The notes under the pieces are model-generated. The model had not been told where the DNA came from. It saw only the letters and a program-made list of their open reading frames with translations, and did not search any database. From positions 248,001 through 312,000 of the forward strand of contig JAHDVF020000737.1 of NCBI GenBank assembly GCA_022606425.2: DNA of 64,000 bases, given 5' to 3'. This DNA comes from Lepidostoma basale. Taxonomy: Eukaryota > Arthropoda > Insecta > Trichoptera > Lepidostomatidae. The position numbers and the translations under genes are program-made. Shown one piece after another: positions 1-9,325 of this stretch; position 1 is the first letter of the stretch; each line of letters opens with the position of its first letter.

Positions 1-254
1 GACGTGGTTTGCGATGGATCCGCTTCCACAATAGCTTTCAATTCTTCATTATCAACTTTGGTCTCCGGCCGTCCACGGGGCTTGTTCTGCAGGTCGAAAT
101 TTCCAGAACGAAAACGTTGGAACCAAAAACGCACTGTGTTTTCTTTTGCGGCACCGTCGCCATACACATTATTAATCCTTCGAGCCGTTTCTGCAGCACT
201 GGTGCCACGGTGGAACTTGTACTCGTAAATAACGCGATATTTCAAGTTTTCCAT
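1..254 (-). pseudogene. mariner transposase, N-terminal part (runs off the left edge)
   Basis: Reading leftward from an ATG at 252-254, 84 uninterrupted codons run to the window edge. The protein begins MENLKYRVIYEYKFHRG and carries the paired helix-turn-helix DNA-binding region of mariner/SETMAR-type transposases (RGTSAAETARRIN, then VRFWFQRFRSGNFDL), followed by the RGRPET linker. This domain binds the element's terminal repeats; the DDD catalytic domain would lie outside the window. The ATG sits about 195 bp inside a recognisable mariner terminal repeat (411-449), the usual layout for this family. No stop or frameshift is visible in this part, so it may be a young copy, but completeness cannot be judged. 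Confidence 0.9.
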
Positions 255-410
255 TTTGTAAACTGAGTGACGCAAAGAAAAAAAACAATTGAGGAAAAAA
301 CAAATGAATTACAATTTTCGAAACACAAATACTCGAGTAAATAGCTGTATAAATGAATGAATGAATTTGGAATTCCTAACCAAAGATAAGATATTTGAGA
401 TCAAAGTTGC
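255..410 (-). mobile_element. mariner 5' untranslated region
   Basis: Non-coding DNA between the mariner transposase ATG and its terminal repeat. Together 1-449 form one partial mariner element. Confidence 0.7.
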
Positions 411-449
411 CAGTACGGCAAAACGCCAATTTCATGTGTAAGGACCTAA
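411..449 (-). repeat. mariner terminal inverted repeat
   Basis: The minus strand from 449 reads TTAGGTCCTTACACATGAAA and continues through TTGGCGTTTTGCCG, a mariner-type terminus. TA dinucleotides at 447-448 and 450-451 are compatible with the TA target duplication. It marks the right end of the element whose transposase begins at 254; the other end is outside the window. Confidence 0.75.
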
Positions 450-459
450 TATAATATTA

Positions 460-593
460 ATAAATTTTTAATTTGTTTTCACAACATTTAATTTTTTAAC
501 AACCAACCGGTTTCGCTCTCGCTAGAGCTTCGTCAGGGTTACAAAAGATGCTGCAACAAAATAATGGGGTGTGAAAACAAATTAAAAGTTTAT
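460..593. repeat. Foldback repeat, hammerhead-like core (type 1)
   Basis: Arms near 471-485 (TTTGTTTTCACAA) and 569-583 are inverted copies. On the minus strand 536-510 reads CTGACGA, A, GCTCT-AGCG-AGAGC (perfect 5-bp hairpin), then GAAAC, followed by CGGTTGGTTGTT. CUGANGA-hairpin-GAAA is the conserved layout of hammerhead ribozymes. The extra A after CUGACGA departs from the textbook core. The short length suggests a non-autonomous or terminal fragment. Confidence 0.6.
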
Positions 594-639
594 TAATGGT
601 TTATTTAATAATTCAACACCACAAATTAAGTGCTTCATA

Positions 640-900
640 GGAAAGTACAAAATCATATTAAAAGTATTATCATAATTAATATGAATGAAAATGATTGTTT
701 TTTAGAAGTTTTATTTCCTTCCATGGGAATGACATGTTTCGCCTTGCTGAGATGTTATCAAATGTTTTAATAATTTCTTAGATAGACGAAACGTGTTATT
801 CACATAAACTATAGTAAAACATCTAGAGAACGGACGTTTTCATTCATATTTATTATTTAATATGGAGTTCTACATCTTGGTTCAAGAAACAATTAATCAT
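640..900. repeat. Foldback repeat (type 4, GAAACATGTC family)
   Basis: Facing copies of a GACATGTTTCGCC / GACGAAACGTGTTA motif at about 732-805 lie inside outer arms related to AATGAAAACGTCYGTTTTC. The right flank ends with TATGGAGTTCTACATCTTGG and TTCAAGAAACAAT, a tail that recurs with other copies (14.6, 15.3, 23.3 and 62.8 kb). Non-coding. Confidence 0.55.
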
Positions 901-1808
901 ATGTATATTTTTTGCAATAATTTTTTGAGTGCGTAGATTTTTCCGGTTAATAGCATGATATTATGTGGGAATCTCCTTAAAAAAACCTTGTTTCTTGGTA
1001 TCTGCTTCGATAAACATTTCGGAGAGGATTTCCATCTTCTAGGTAGTATGATATAAGCTACCACATTCATGTTTTTAACGGCATTGTCATATTTTTCCAT
1101 CTAGATTTTAAAATTATAATTAAATCAAAGTTCAAAAGAAAATTTATGACGATACTTAATGAAATAATGGTGGTTTCTTTCAATGTAAGCGTTACTATTA
1201 TGCGTGTTAATTAAAGTCAAACAAATACCAACCAGTTAAATATTTTTCAATCTGCTCAAAGAAATAATAATAATTTTTTTTTTTGTAACTAAATGAATAA
1301 CAACACTCAAAAAGTCTTTATTCCCCTCTTACAGCATATATGTAATGCAGATATCAACATTTTACGAAAACACTGATTGTAACAGAAATAGTTGTGAAAA
1401 AATATTAATGAAAATGGTTGGAGCAAAAGTGATCAGTGCATGAAACACAGGGAACCATATTTGAAATTTAAATTATATTTAACCACAAAGTGAGTGATAG
1501 CAATTTTGATATTTTCAGTGTAAACTTTGTGAAATTTGTTTGTTAGAATTATTACAAAGGTTTTTTTTTTTCATTACAGGCAATTACCGAATAACGGAGT
1601 AACGTGAAATGTCGAAACGTCAATAGGTTTAATATAAACTTTTTGTGGTTTCGAGTTCTGGAATAGTGTTGGTAGGAACTAAAACTATTGGCGCATGCAT
1701 GTGAATGAGGGCGAACTCAAATTAAGCCAATCCAAATTAAAAGTTCGGAAGATAGTTAGAATCAATTTACATATGAACATTTTACATGAGGTTAACTAAG
1801 GAGGGGTT
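901..1808. other. AT-rich stretch without recognised gene
   Basis: Long A/T runs (around 1268 and 1560). A 67-codon minus-strand reading frame at 897-1100 matches nothing I recognise. I see no exon or complete element. Confidence 0.5.
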
Positions 1809-1922
1809 TACTAACCATTACGTCGTTTTCCCGGAGGAATAGGCAGAGAGGATGGATCACCATACAGCTCTGTTCTGATAAACCTCTCGAGATTCCTCTA
1901 CATTCATATTACAGATCGTAAT
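1809..1922 (-). mobile_element. RTE-A LINE, 3' end fragment
   Basis: Plus-strand ACCATTACGTCGTTTTCCC followed by GGCAGAGAGGATGG is the reverse complement of the 3' end shared by all RTE-A copies in the window (end of the ORF, YPxGETA, then the terminal GTGATGG). Only the last ~110 bp remain, diverged from the better copy at 55240-56005. Confidence 0.6.
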
Positions 1923-2085
1923 TATGTACGCTCGTTGATTTTTCAAATTTCAATAATGATCCCCCTTAATTTACACATTTCTTAGAACCATTTTTTTCTT
2001 ATACTTTATTATTTTTTACTGATTTGTGGAGTGAAATTATTTATAATAATATAACAATAATAAACTTGTAAAATTTCTATTATAT

Positions 2086-2222
2086 ATAAATCACTTTATT
2101 CGTTATAAACACCAACCAGTTTCGCTCCCACCGGAGCTTCGTCAGGGTAACATTATATTCTGTTCCGGCGAGGTACGAAACCGGTTGGTGTTTATAACGA
2201 ATAAAGTGGTTTTTATACAAAT
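2086..2222. repeat. Foldback repeat with long arms and hammerhead-like core (type 1)
   Basis: Arms of about 35 bp at 2090-2125 and 2178-2212 (ACTTTATTCGTTATAAACAC) are near-perfect inverted copies. On the minus strand, 2145-2119 reads CTGACGA, A, GCTCC-GGTG-GGAGC, GAAAC: a perfect 5-bp hairpin between the two conserved motifs. The arms would pair as an extended stem III (ACCAACCGGT with ACTGGTTGGT). A convincing stem I is not visible. Confidence 0.7.
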
Positions 2223-2282
2223 TTTACAAGTGTATTATGATTATATATTTTTCGTTAAAAAAATAATACATGTATATTTGCA

Positions 2283-2360
2283 ACCAAGGGGGACCCAGAT
2301 CATATTTAAGCTACGCTACTCTCCCTCGATGTCCCGCCGACATTTAATCTACTGACTCTA
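2283..2360 (-). repeat. Fragment of dispersed repeat R
   Basis: GGGGACCCAGATCATATTTAA resembles the border of repeat R seen at 31445-31630 and 42862-43030. Only a short degenerate piece is present. Confidence 0.35.
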
Positions 2361-2398
2361 GAAGTATTACTTTGTGTACATTGATTAAAATAACTCAC

Positions 2399-2576
2399 GG
2401 CTTCGGTGTGTATCGGGTGTATAGCGAACAGCAGGCCAGCTACTGCGGCGAAGGTCCTTTGCAATCTGGCGACGGACAGGCATACCCTGGTGAAAAGAAG
2501 GCAGGCCGCGGCGTGGAGCAGCGTATTGGTCACGTGAAACCAAAACGGTCGCAGCCCGAAGATCAGGTAGTTGGCC
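2399..2576 (-). CDS. TMTC family protein O-mannosyltransferase, internal exon
   Basis: A 178-nt exon on the minus strand with an acceptor (TTTCTTCCGCAG, AG at 2578-2577) and a donor (GTGAGT from 2398). After one leading base it gives 59 codons that include ANYLIFGLRPFWFHVTNTLL, LHAAACLLFTRVCLS and AGLLFAIHPIHTEA. The HP(I/V)HTEA signature after a hydrophobic helix is typical of transmembrane TPR-containing proteins TMTC1-4, ER membrane enzymes that O-mannosylate cadherin-type domains. Two membrane helices are covered. The next residue of the family (Val of HTEAV) would come from the next exon, left of the window. Upstream exons (DD motif, YRPLT motif) and the C-terminal TPRs were not found here. 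GC content and codon use are clearly higher than in the surrounding repeats. The paralogue cannot be assigned. Confidence 0.85.
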
Positions 2577-2597
2577 CTGCGGAAGAAAGTAACAACG

Positions 2598-2745
2598 ATA
2601 TTAATCTACTTGTTAATTTGTATTTACATTACCTACACAAGACACTGAACCCTGACGAAGCTTCGGCGGGAGCGAAACTGATTGGTTGTTGAAAAGAGTA
2701 ATGTTAATTCAAATATACAAGTGTATTAATATTATATTTAATAAT
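2598..2745. repeat. Foldback repeat, hammerhead-like core (type 1)
   Basis: Arms around 2600-2630 and 2700-2735 are inverted copies (TTAATxxACTTGT pattern). The plus strand between them reads CTGACGA, A, GCTTC-GGCG-GGAGC, GAAAC, then TGATTGGTTGTTG. The hairpin GCUUC/GGAGC forms with one G-U pair. It lies just upstream of the TMTC exon acceptor, in the intron. Confidence 0.6.
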
Positions 2746-3404
2746 GCCACATCAAAAATTTAGCGCTTCATACGAAAGTAAAGTTAAGAAGCCCATTGCC
2801 CCTATTTAAATGCTTTTTTTTTCGATAGTTCGTTACAATTGTCGAAGGGGTACGTTATTATAATGTATTTTCAATTAATCAAATATTGCAAATATTTTAT
2901 TTGATACAATAAGGCATTCTTAAGTATGATTAATCATCATTGAATCATTAATAATTTTTTTAAATATATAATTTTTTCACAAAACTTTATTGCAATTTTC
3001 ACACGCATTTTTCGGGTCACAGACGCCATTCCTCAGTTTAGAAATTTAAATAATAAAAGCAGACAAAACCGTTACATATATTAAATATGGAAAGTCAGGA
3101 GAAGGGGGAGGAGTAAGTTTACTGTTTCTTAAACATGAAATATAACTTCATATTAAATAACAGTACGAATTCAAACCCCTGTTTTTTAAACGTTTTAATT
3201 CATATTAAGAGAAAAACATTTTATAAATTGGATCCTTAAAAAATACGTACATTATTGAACGGTTCAATTTTGTAAAATTAAGATTATATTCAACAAGTAA
3301 ACTATAATTTAAACATATTTACGTAATCGTATATAATTTTAGATAAACTTTAGGCTTAAAACTGTGGAATTCCATAATGACGAATTTTTATGAATTAAAA
3401 CATT

Positions 3405-3505
3405 GTTTTTTCCACTTTTGAGCTTATTTTTCTCGACATGTTTCGAAGGTTTGAAGAAAACTCGAGAAAAATAAACTCAAAAGTGAAAAAAACAGTGTTT
3501 TAATT
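3405..3505. repeat. Collapsed foldback repeat (type 3)
   Basis: TCCACTTTTGAGCTTATTTT, then TCTCGACATGTTTCGAAGG, is followed almost at once by its inverse ending in AATAAACTCAAAAGTG. The two arms are nearly adjacent, so the element forms one long hairpin; the central hammerhead-like part is mostly lost. Same family as 40521-40661. Confidence 0.65.
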
Positions 3506-3589
3506 CTTAAAAATTCGTAATCGTATATACTCGTATATAGAGTATCATTTAAAAAAATAAATATTGAACCATTCCAAGTGTGTAGCGCA

Positions 3590-4060
3590 ATCCGAGTTGC
3601 AAGACCGAGAGTAAATATCGAAAATAAAACTCGGTTACACGTATACTATATATTATATGTATAATGGACCAAAACGAACCGAATCGTTTTCGCCGCGGAT
3701 AGCAAGATATTTTATCCGAGCGGAAATCTATTTGCATACTCACAGAAGAATGCATATTTATAGAGCGAATGCAAATGCAATTCGAAGCGAGGCTTCTATC
3801 GATACGAAGAATTCGACGTCAGGAACTGATGCATTTGTTTTTGTGCCGAGTGCTAATTTACAAAGGGATCCAGCCGCCATCGCTCCGGAGCTATGTATAT
3901 TAGATTTAAACGCATTACTGCACAAGGGTAGGGCGTCATTACTGGCAGAGCGGGAGAAATTGCCAAAGGCTTCGGGAAAAAATATTCAATTAGCTATTTC
4001 CTTTGATGAAGCGGTTCGTTCGTTTTGTTCCTAAGAATATCTTCGTATTTCCCCTGCATT
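3590..4060. other. Unique GC-balanced island (no recognised gene)
   Basis: Non-repetitive DNA with a 125-codon open frame on the plus strand (3657-4034) that I cannot match to a family. It has no splice sites in convincing positions and could be conserved non-coding DNA of the host. Confidence 0.35.
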
Positions 4061-4322
4061 CCGAGTGAACTAAATTATTCGTTTTTGGAAGTGCACAGGT
4101 ACAGGGTGGATTCAATAATATTTTATGCGATTTGAATTTTTGTTTTCATTCATTAAAATAAAATAAAAATCGGGTATAATATATATTCACGTTTGCAACC
4201 TTCTTCTTATGATGCCATTTTCTTTAAAAAACTATTACGTTTACCAAAATAATCCGAGATATAGCTTATCTAAAATATGCTGGAAAACTTATATTATAAA
4301 TAGGTGCCTTCGTTCAATATTC

Positions 4323-4672
4323 AAGATCTATTGGCCCCAAACAGTGTCAATTGCCATTCTCTGGAACATGGCAGGCGAAAACCCAAATAGAGAACAAGTC
4401 GCTAGACGCAAATGGCAGTGGATCGGTCATACTCTGAGACGGAACTCAGCCTGCATCGCTCAGGGCGCACTAGACTGGTCCCCTATGGGGGTAGAGAGGA
4501 AGCGAGGCAGACCTAGAGCCACTTGGAGAAGAGCCCTGCAGAACGAGGTTATTGCAGCAGGCCTCACTTGGGATGATGTTTGGCATCAGGCATGCGGTAG
4601 AGTCGGGTGGAGAAGGTTCATTGAGGCCTTATGCACCATGGAGAAAGAAGAACAATTTATATAAGATTTTTA
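4323..4672 (+). pseudogene. LINE-E reverse transcriptase, C-terminal fragment
   Basis: The plus strand encodes RRKWQWIGHTLRRNSACIAQ, DWSPMGVERKRGRPRATWRR and ACGRVGWRRFIEALC, the C-terminal region after the RT domain in several non-LTR retrotransposons (W-x-GHxLRR ... GRPRxTWRR ... DRVxWR). The start shares GGCCCCAAACAGTGTCAA with a second copy at 31112-31435, so both belong to one family. It is 5'-truncated, as is usual after target-primed reverse transcription, and stops at an A-rich tail. Confidence 0.75.
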
Positions 4673-4774
4673 TACCAAGAGTTCAGATGCCATATGATTC
4701 ATCTCTTCCATTTCAATTTAAACCTTGATGATTAGGTATGGAATATCGTGTAAATTATCATGCCCCAACATTAT

Positions 4775-5110
4775 CATCAGTCATTAGTCGTCCAGTGTTG
4801 GACATAGGTCTTCCTTTCGGACTTCTACAACTCTCAATCCCTTGCCACTCTGTGTCATTGACTTCTTGCCAAGCTTTTAATACGAGTATCATAAGATAAT
4901 CTTGCTTGTGGTCTTTCCAGATTTCTGTAGCTGATAGCTAATTCGGTCGCCACTCTAGGGTGCGTCTGGTTCACCGATTGGATCCGTTGTCCTCACTATA
5001 TAGCCGGCACAATTCCACTTCAACAGAGCTATTTTGCACGCTACATTGGAGATTTTGGTTCTTTTTTTGATCCACTCGTTTTGTTTTATCCTCTTCATTA
5101 CTCGGGTTTC
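4775..5110 (-). pseudogene. RTE-like LINE, degenerate C-terminal fragment
   Basis: The minus strand gives KWNCAGYIVRTTD ... and ends near ERKTYVQHWT, matching the (K)W-x-AGH-x-R ... EAYVQQWT pattern of RTE-like C-termini, with several stops and frame changes. An old copy; nothing host-coding is seen here. Confidence 0.55.
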
Positions 5111-5159
5111 TTCCAATCACTCCATGAAATTCGGGTTTCTTCCATTTCCTGGAGGTGTC

Positions 5160-5866
5160 TCAACCATCTAAAATTACGTATATATTATAAATAAAAAAAT
5201 CTTTCATATTATTTTTTTGAAATCTGAAAAAAAAACCATCCATCATCATCAAACTTCGTAATATTTTAAGAAGGGAAATGAATTTGCTGGGATACACAAA
5301 GAAATTTATATACGAGCTGCATTTAAAATTCTGTTTCCAAAGCAGAAGGCACTCAAAGAAGCTATTGTTTCGAGACCGCACTAATGGACGTTAGGTACGA
5401 GAGTTTCATCCAATATGCCAAAAGACCAAAGTGCTATCGTTAATGTGTAAAGTCAGGGATAATCAAGCATTAAGGTGGTCTAATGGATAACTCGTCCATC
5501 CTCACTGGTAATACGGGCTCCGTGCATAGTAAGTAGAGAGCCAAGTATCTTGGGGAATATCTATGTGGGCGTTGGCTATTGGCAAAATCTGAAGTTAATA
5601 TGACCCAAAGTGAAGTACGTAGCGAAATATTTAAAAAAATTGTGTAGGTTTTCATAAATATTTTTTTTTAATTTCATGCTAATTAAGTAATAATACAAAC
5701 AAAACTAAAAACGTGTTTCTTGTTGCGTTATATTAAATCACATATAAGTGACAAAAACAATTCCAAATGGTAAAATTTACCTCAAGAATTTTCGGTCTCA
5801 CGTAAATGAAAAAAAGAAGTAAATATGCGTTAAAGAGACAATATTAATTTTAAATAAGCCACATTT
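5160..5866. other. AT-rich stretch without recognised gene
   Basis: Short open frames on both strands show no recognisable domain. No repeat borders found. Confidence 0.4.
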
Positions 5867-5867
5867 T

Positions 5868-6099
5868 TTTTGTGACATATTTCTCTCGATTCCTCAACAT
5901 TTATAAATCGTGTCATGCACGCATGTCAATTTCTCCGACTCCTCAGGTGGTTGACATTCAATATTTGATTGTGCCACAATTTCCTCTGTCTTCCTTTATT
6001 TTTAGATCCATTTTTATCGTGAATGTATACTCGTATATTTTTTTACCATTCTTTCTTCATTCATTTTTTTCATTTGTCCAAACCATCTCAATGATCCTT
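5868..6099 (-). mobile_element. RTE-B LINE fragment, 3' part (split by a solo LTR)
   Basis: The minus strand encodes degenerate versions of NVGHVRS ... MNVEEARE from the RTE-B C-terminus. It stops abruptly at 6099 and resumes at 6625 in the same order, so one LINE copy was interrupted by the insertion at 6100-6618. Confidence 0.7.
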
Positions 6100-6618
6100 T
6101 GGGGGATGTGGTGAGAGTTAAAGCAGTGGAGGTTTCAGCGTTTATTGCAGGTCACAGGTAATCATACGTTAACAGTATTATATACTCGTGATGGAGCGTG
6201 CGCCTGGACGTCGATAGCAGCTGGAGCTGATGGTTCACTGGGCAGTAGCGTCGATCGGCGGGAGTGAAGACTCATTGGAAGTTACGTGGCCTAGCAGTGT
6301 AGACAGTTGCGTAGCTCGGTAGGAGGGTCGGAGGTTTCTCGTACGTAGACTTGACGGCGTAGACTCGTGTCGGTAAGAAGTCGCAAGAAGGAATACTGTC
6401 CATGGTGGTCGGATGTATCACTTTTATATGCTTTGCTTCCATTTTCACACGATGCTCTGCTCTAGTGACCTAGTGACCAAACAGAATAAATCTGGCCCCC
6501 GACTCATCAGTTTTGATAAGTAGGTCCTAAGTCAGGCGTTTTCGGTTATTCGTGTACTATATTTCATCATGAAATATGCTGGTTCAGCGTCGAAGTCCAC
6601 TTATGTGGATCACCTACA
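6100..6618 (-). mobile_element. Solo LTR of an LTR retrotransposon
   Basis: The 519-bp insert begins TG and ends CA on either strand, and is flanked by a 6-bp direct repeat ATCCTT (6094-6099 and 6619-6624). It interrupts an RTE-B LINE whose sequence continues on both sides. On the minus strand it has a TATA box (GCATATAAAAG, 6431-6421) and a polyadenylation signal AATAAA (6146-6141), so the LTR reads leftward with U3, R and U5 in order. No internal gag-pol is present: a solo LTR from recombination. The superfamily (Gypsy, BEL or Copia) cannot be told from this alone. Confidence 0.8.
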
Positions 6619-6624
6619 ATCCTT

Positions 6625-6821
6625 TAAAAAAATTATTCATAACACTTTTATTCGCACCGTATTCACTTTTTACATTTTCATTCGACGCTCTATCATACAC
6701 AGATATTACCCACATTCGTCTAAGAAATCTCATTTCTACTGCATTTGTTATACTTTCATCGTTATTTTCCCACCTCCATGGTTCGCTTCATACATTAGGG
6801 TCGGTACAAGAACACCGTGAG
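6625..6821 (-). mobile_element. RTE-B LINE fragment, 5' part (split by a solo LTR)
   Basis: Continues the copy at 5868-6099. The minus strand covers the region corresponding to YDRVxNENIRSECG and the LRRMCG stretch further upstream, with many changes. It ends at 6821 near the position corresponding to the start of MYGSEAWNW. Confidence 0.65.
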
Positions 6822-7411
6822 AAATTATTTAAATAAAAATTCATATTTTCGGGAATTTTGTGGTTACATACAAAACAAGAAGTGAAAAGGTTTTATTATT
6901 ACAAATGTGTTTGATGTAATAAGGCAATATAATATTAATTAAATGTATATTTTCGCGTAAGAAAATATTGGTATATAATAATGAATTGAAACCTTTTACG
7001 AAAATTATTTTACGTGAAGTCAGCGAACGAAAACGTGTGTAGGTACCACGTAACGAGCTTTCTGGGGAAATAAAATTATTTATTTAAGGATTCAAAGATA
7101 ATGCGACATTTATACGAAGATGGTGCCGTGAGCCGCAAATGAGACGTCTGCTCCGATTTCCAAAGGCTGAATAAGATGTCGGCGGTAAGAGGAGATTAGG
7201 TAATTGGATTTTATGAAGTAAAAGAGAATTCGAATGATCAAATCACCTCACCTTAATTAAGAAACAGTTAATTATGTACTATAATAGGAGTATTCTCGGG
7301 ATATTATGGAATAATTCTGTACCTCCGGCGAGATTTCTGCCTACTCTCTAAGTATTAAGATGAATTCACGTGGAATTTCTTCTGTATTCGCCTTCACTTC
7401 GTGTTGTGGAT

Positions 7412-7560
7412 TCATTTATTTATTTATTTAAGGGTTAACATACAGCGATATCAATAACATATATACAATAAAACATTTAGAATAATTAAAGTAGAGCTAA
7501 TTACATGCTACCACAAATATTAAATAATTGTAAATAGTTGACAAATGACAGTATGAAACG
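7412..7560 (-). mobile_element. Possible LINE 3' tail
   Basis: ATTTATTTATTTATTTAAG at 7416-7434 followed by AT-rich DNA resembles a minus-strand LINE 3' end with an (AAAT)n tail. No coding part is left; weak. Confidence 0.25.
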
Positions 7561-7726
7561 AGATTGAAGATAAACTAAGACAAAATGAGGCTATACATAA
7601 TATTTAAGCGTTAAAATACTGATTGTACTGGAAATAAAAAATAAAATTAAGAAAAATAAAAAAGTAATATTTCCATAAAAATTATTTAGAAGAAAAATAA
7701 CCTAATTTAGTCAATTTCTGATAAAC

Positions 7727-7838
7727 TATAGATAATAGAGTGTCAAATGAAAATATAATAAGTGAATGGGTTGCGGATGAAAGTGTTATGGACAAAATGA
7801 TGAAAGGAACATTAAGATTTTTTGGACACATGGAAAAA
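7727..7838 (+). mobile_element. RTE-B LINE fragment
   Basis: Encodes SNENIISEWVADESVMDKMM and KGTLRFFGHMEK, the RTE-B stretch seen better at 47738-48352. Joined directly to an opposite-strand LINE-D piece at 7839. Confidence 0.65.
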
Positions 7839-8135
7839 CTTGTTTGGTCCTTACTGTGTCTGCCCTTGCTTCGACGCCATATGTTATTATTGGTCTTACG
7901 CATGCTTTTTAGATTCTCATCTTATTCTTAATGGCCATGTCTTTGTTTTTCTGTAATTTGGATTTAAGGGCGCCAGAGATTCCAGCTGCGTTGTTTATTT
8001 GGGCTTGAATTTCTTCTCGCAGATCAGCTCCTCTTATCAGGTCTATGCCTAGATATTTGAAGGTCCTGACCTGTTCTATGGGTTGACTTTCTATAACCAG
8101 GTAAAATGTTTTGGGTGTTTTGGAAAAGGTCATAC
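7839..8135 (-). pseudogene. LINE-D reverse transcriptase fragment (RT thumb region)
   Basis: The minus strand gives QPIEQVRTFKYLGIDLI, then NNAAGISGALKSK, a stop, and KACVRPIITYGVEA. This order (FKYLGxxL ... RPxxTYGxE) is the end of the RT domain of a non-LTR retrotransposon. The reading frame is broken by a stop after KNKMRI. The upstream part of this LINE family is otherwise rare in the window, where most copies keep only the last ~350 bp. Confidence 0.7.
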
Positions 8136-8269
8136 ATTTTGTTTTTTTCGATAGAGATAAAAAAAGAAGAAGAAGAAGAAGAGATCGTCATGTTGTATTT
8201 CTTACGTTTATATGAATATTCATAATAGATTTTTATAAATAATAACCACAGTACCCATCAATAAAATTT

Positions 8270-8545
8270 CCCGCCAAAACATCTGGTTCCACTATTCTCA
8301 TTTTCTGTCTTCTCGTGATCCTCGGGGCATTAGGGATAATCACCCCGGCGAAGGAATGCCTGCAGCGGATAATAGGAGATGTGCACGTGCTCTGCAGTTG
8401 CTGGGATCGAGGTGCATAAATCCAAAAGACGGATGGCGCGTACAGCTCGCCCCGTCGCGCCGGGGTCATGGAGACGGGTTCGGAGATCAATGGAAACGTG
8501 TAATAATACTCCATGCACGGATCTACCACATGTGCCAATAAAATA
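8270..8545. other. Unique GC-rich island
   Basis: Non-repetitive, GC-rich DNA open in several frames (8233-8610 minus, 8356-8541 plus). No domain is recognised, and no convincing splice pair was found. Confidence 0.3.
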
Positions 8546-8603
8546 AATTCAGCTTTTCCAAAGAACCGAAATAGTAATTGAATTTGAGATATTTTCTTCT
8601 GAC

Positions 8604-9112
8604 CTTTCACAATGGAATTCTGGTCCCATCCCTAATGTATGGAAGCGAAGCATGGAACTGGAAGAAGAAGGATGAAAGCAGAATAAATGTGGTAGAGATG
8701 AGGTCCCTAAGACGTATGTGTTGTAGAACGATAAACGACAGAATCTCAAATGCTGATATAAGAAAGGAATGTAGAGCGGAAGAAGGTGTTTGCACAAAAT
8801 TATGAAAGGATCGCTGCGTTGGTTCGGACATATGGAGCGCATGGATGGAGAAAGAATGGTTAAAAAAGTATACGTTAATGATGTAAATGGAGAATGGAGT
8901 CGAGGCAGACCGAGGAAAACATGGTATGACCAAATTAATCAAATTTTAAAGGTTGGTCATGCTAGAAGTCGGAGGGATCGACGTGCGTGTATGACTCTTT
9001 GTATGAATATGGAGGAATCTAGAGATGTGTGCCAGGATAGAGTAGTCCAGGCGGTCCATTCTCTCTGCTTACCCCTGCGGGGAAACGGCGTGATGGTTTG
9101 TTTGTTTGTTTC
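8604..9112 (+). pseudogene. RTE-A LINE, 5'-truncated copy
   Basis: Encodes GILVPSLMYGSEAWNWKKKD, MRSLRRMCCRTINDRISN and, after a frameshift near 8790, MKGSLRWFGHMERMDGERMV, VNGEWSRGRPRKTWYDQINQ and a degenerate MNMEESRDVCQDRVV. This is the region C-terminal to the RT domain of an RTE-type LINE. The copy ends with GGCGTGATGG and a (GTTT)n tail at 9092-9112, the short tandem repeat tail typical of RTE elements. One frameshift plus 5' truncation make it inactive. Confidence 0.85.
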
Positions 9113-9200
9113 TTCTGACCTTTGATAGGATGAAATCAACCAGTTGAATTGTCTCAAATAAAACATTAAACAAATGAACAATTAACAAATGGTATGTTAA

Positions 9201-9325
9201 TAATGAAAATATTTTTTTTTATTAAGGTTTTTTCTATGTTTATTTTTAGTGTAAAATCAATAAGTAGATTTTACACTAAAAATAAACATAGAAAAATTCT
9301 TAATAATTTTTTTTTATTTTCATTA
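9201..9325. repeat. 125-bp near-perfect palindrome
   Basis: Left arm 9201-9258 (TAATGAAAATATTTTTTTTT ... GTAAAATC) and right arm 9267-9325 are almost exact inverse copies around an 8-bp centre (AATAAGTA). It does not share sequence with the other foldback families in the window and has no coding content. Confidence 0.85.

Noticed and set aside
4..266. Two plus-strand open frames at the left edge
   Set aside because: They are antisense to the mariner transposase, which has clear homology on the minus strand.
3657..4034. 125-codon plus-strand frame as a gene
   Set aside because: No homology recognised; it starts within AT-rich flank and lacks a coding context.
8166..8185. (AAG)n microsatellite as an independent feature
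   Set aside because: AAG runs here are usual tails of LINE 3' ends in this window and need no separate explanation.
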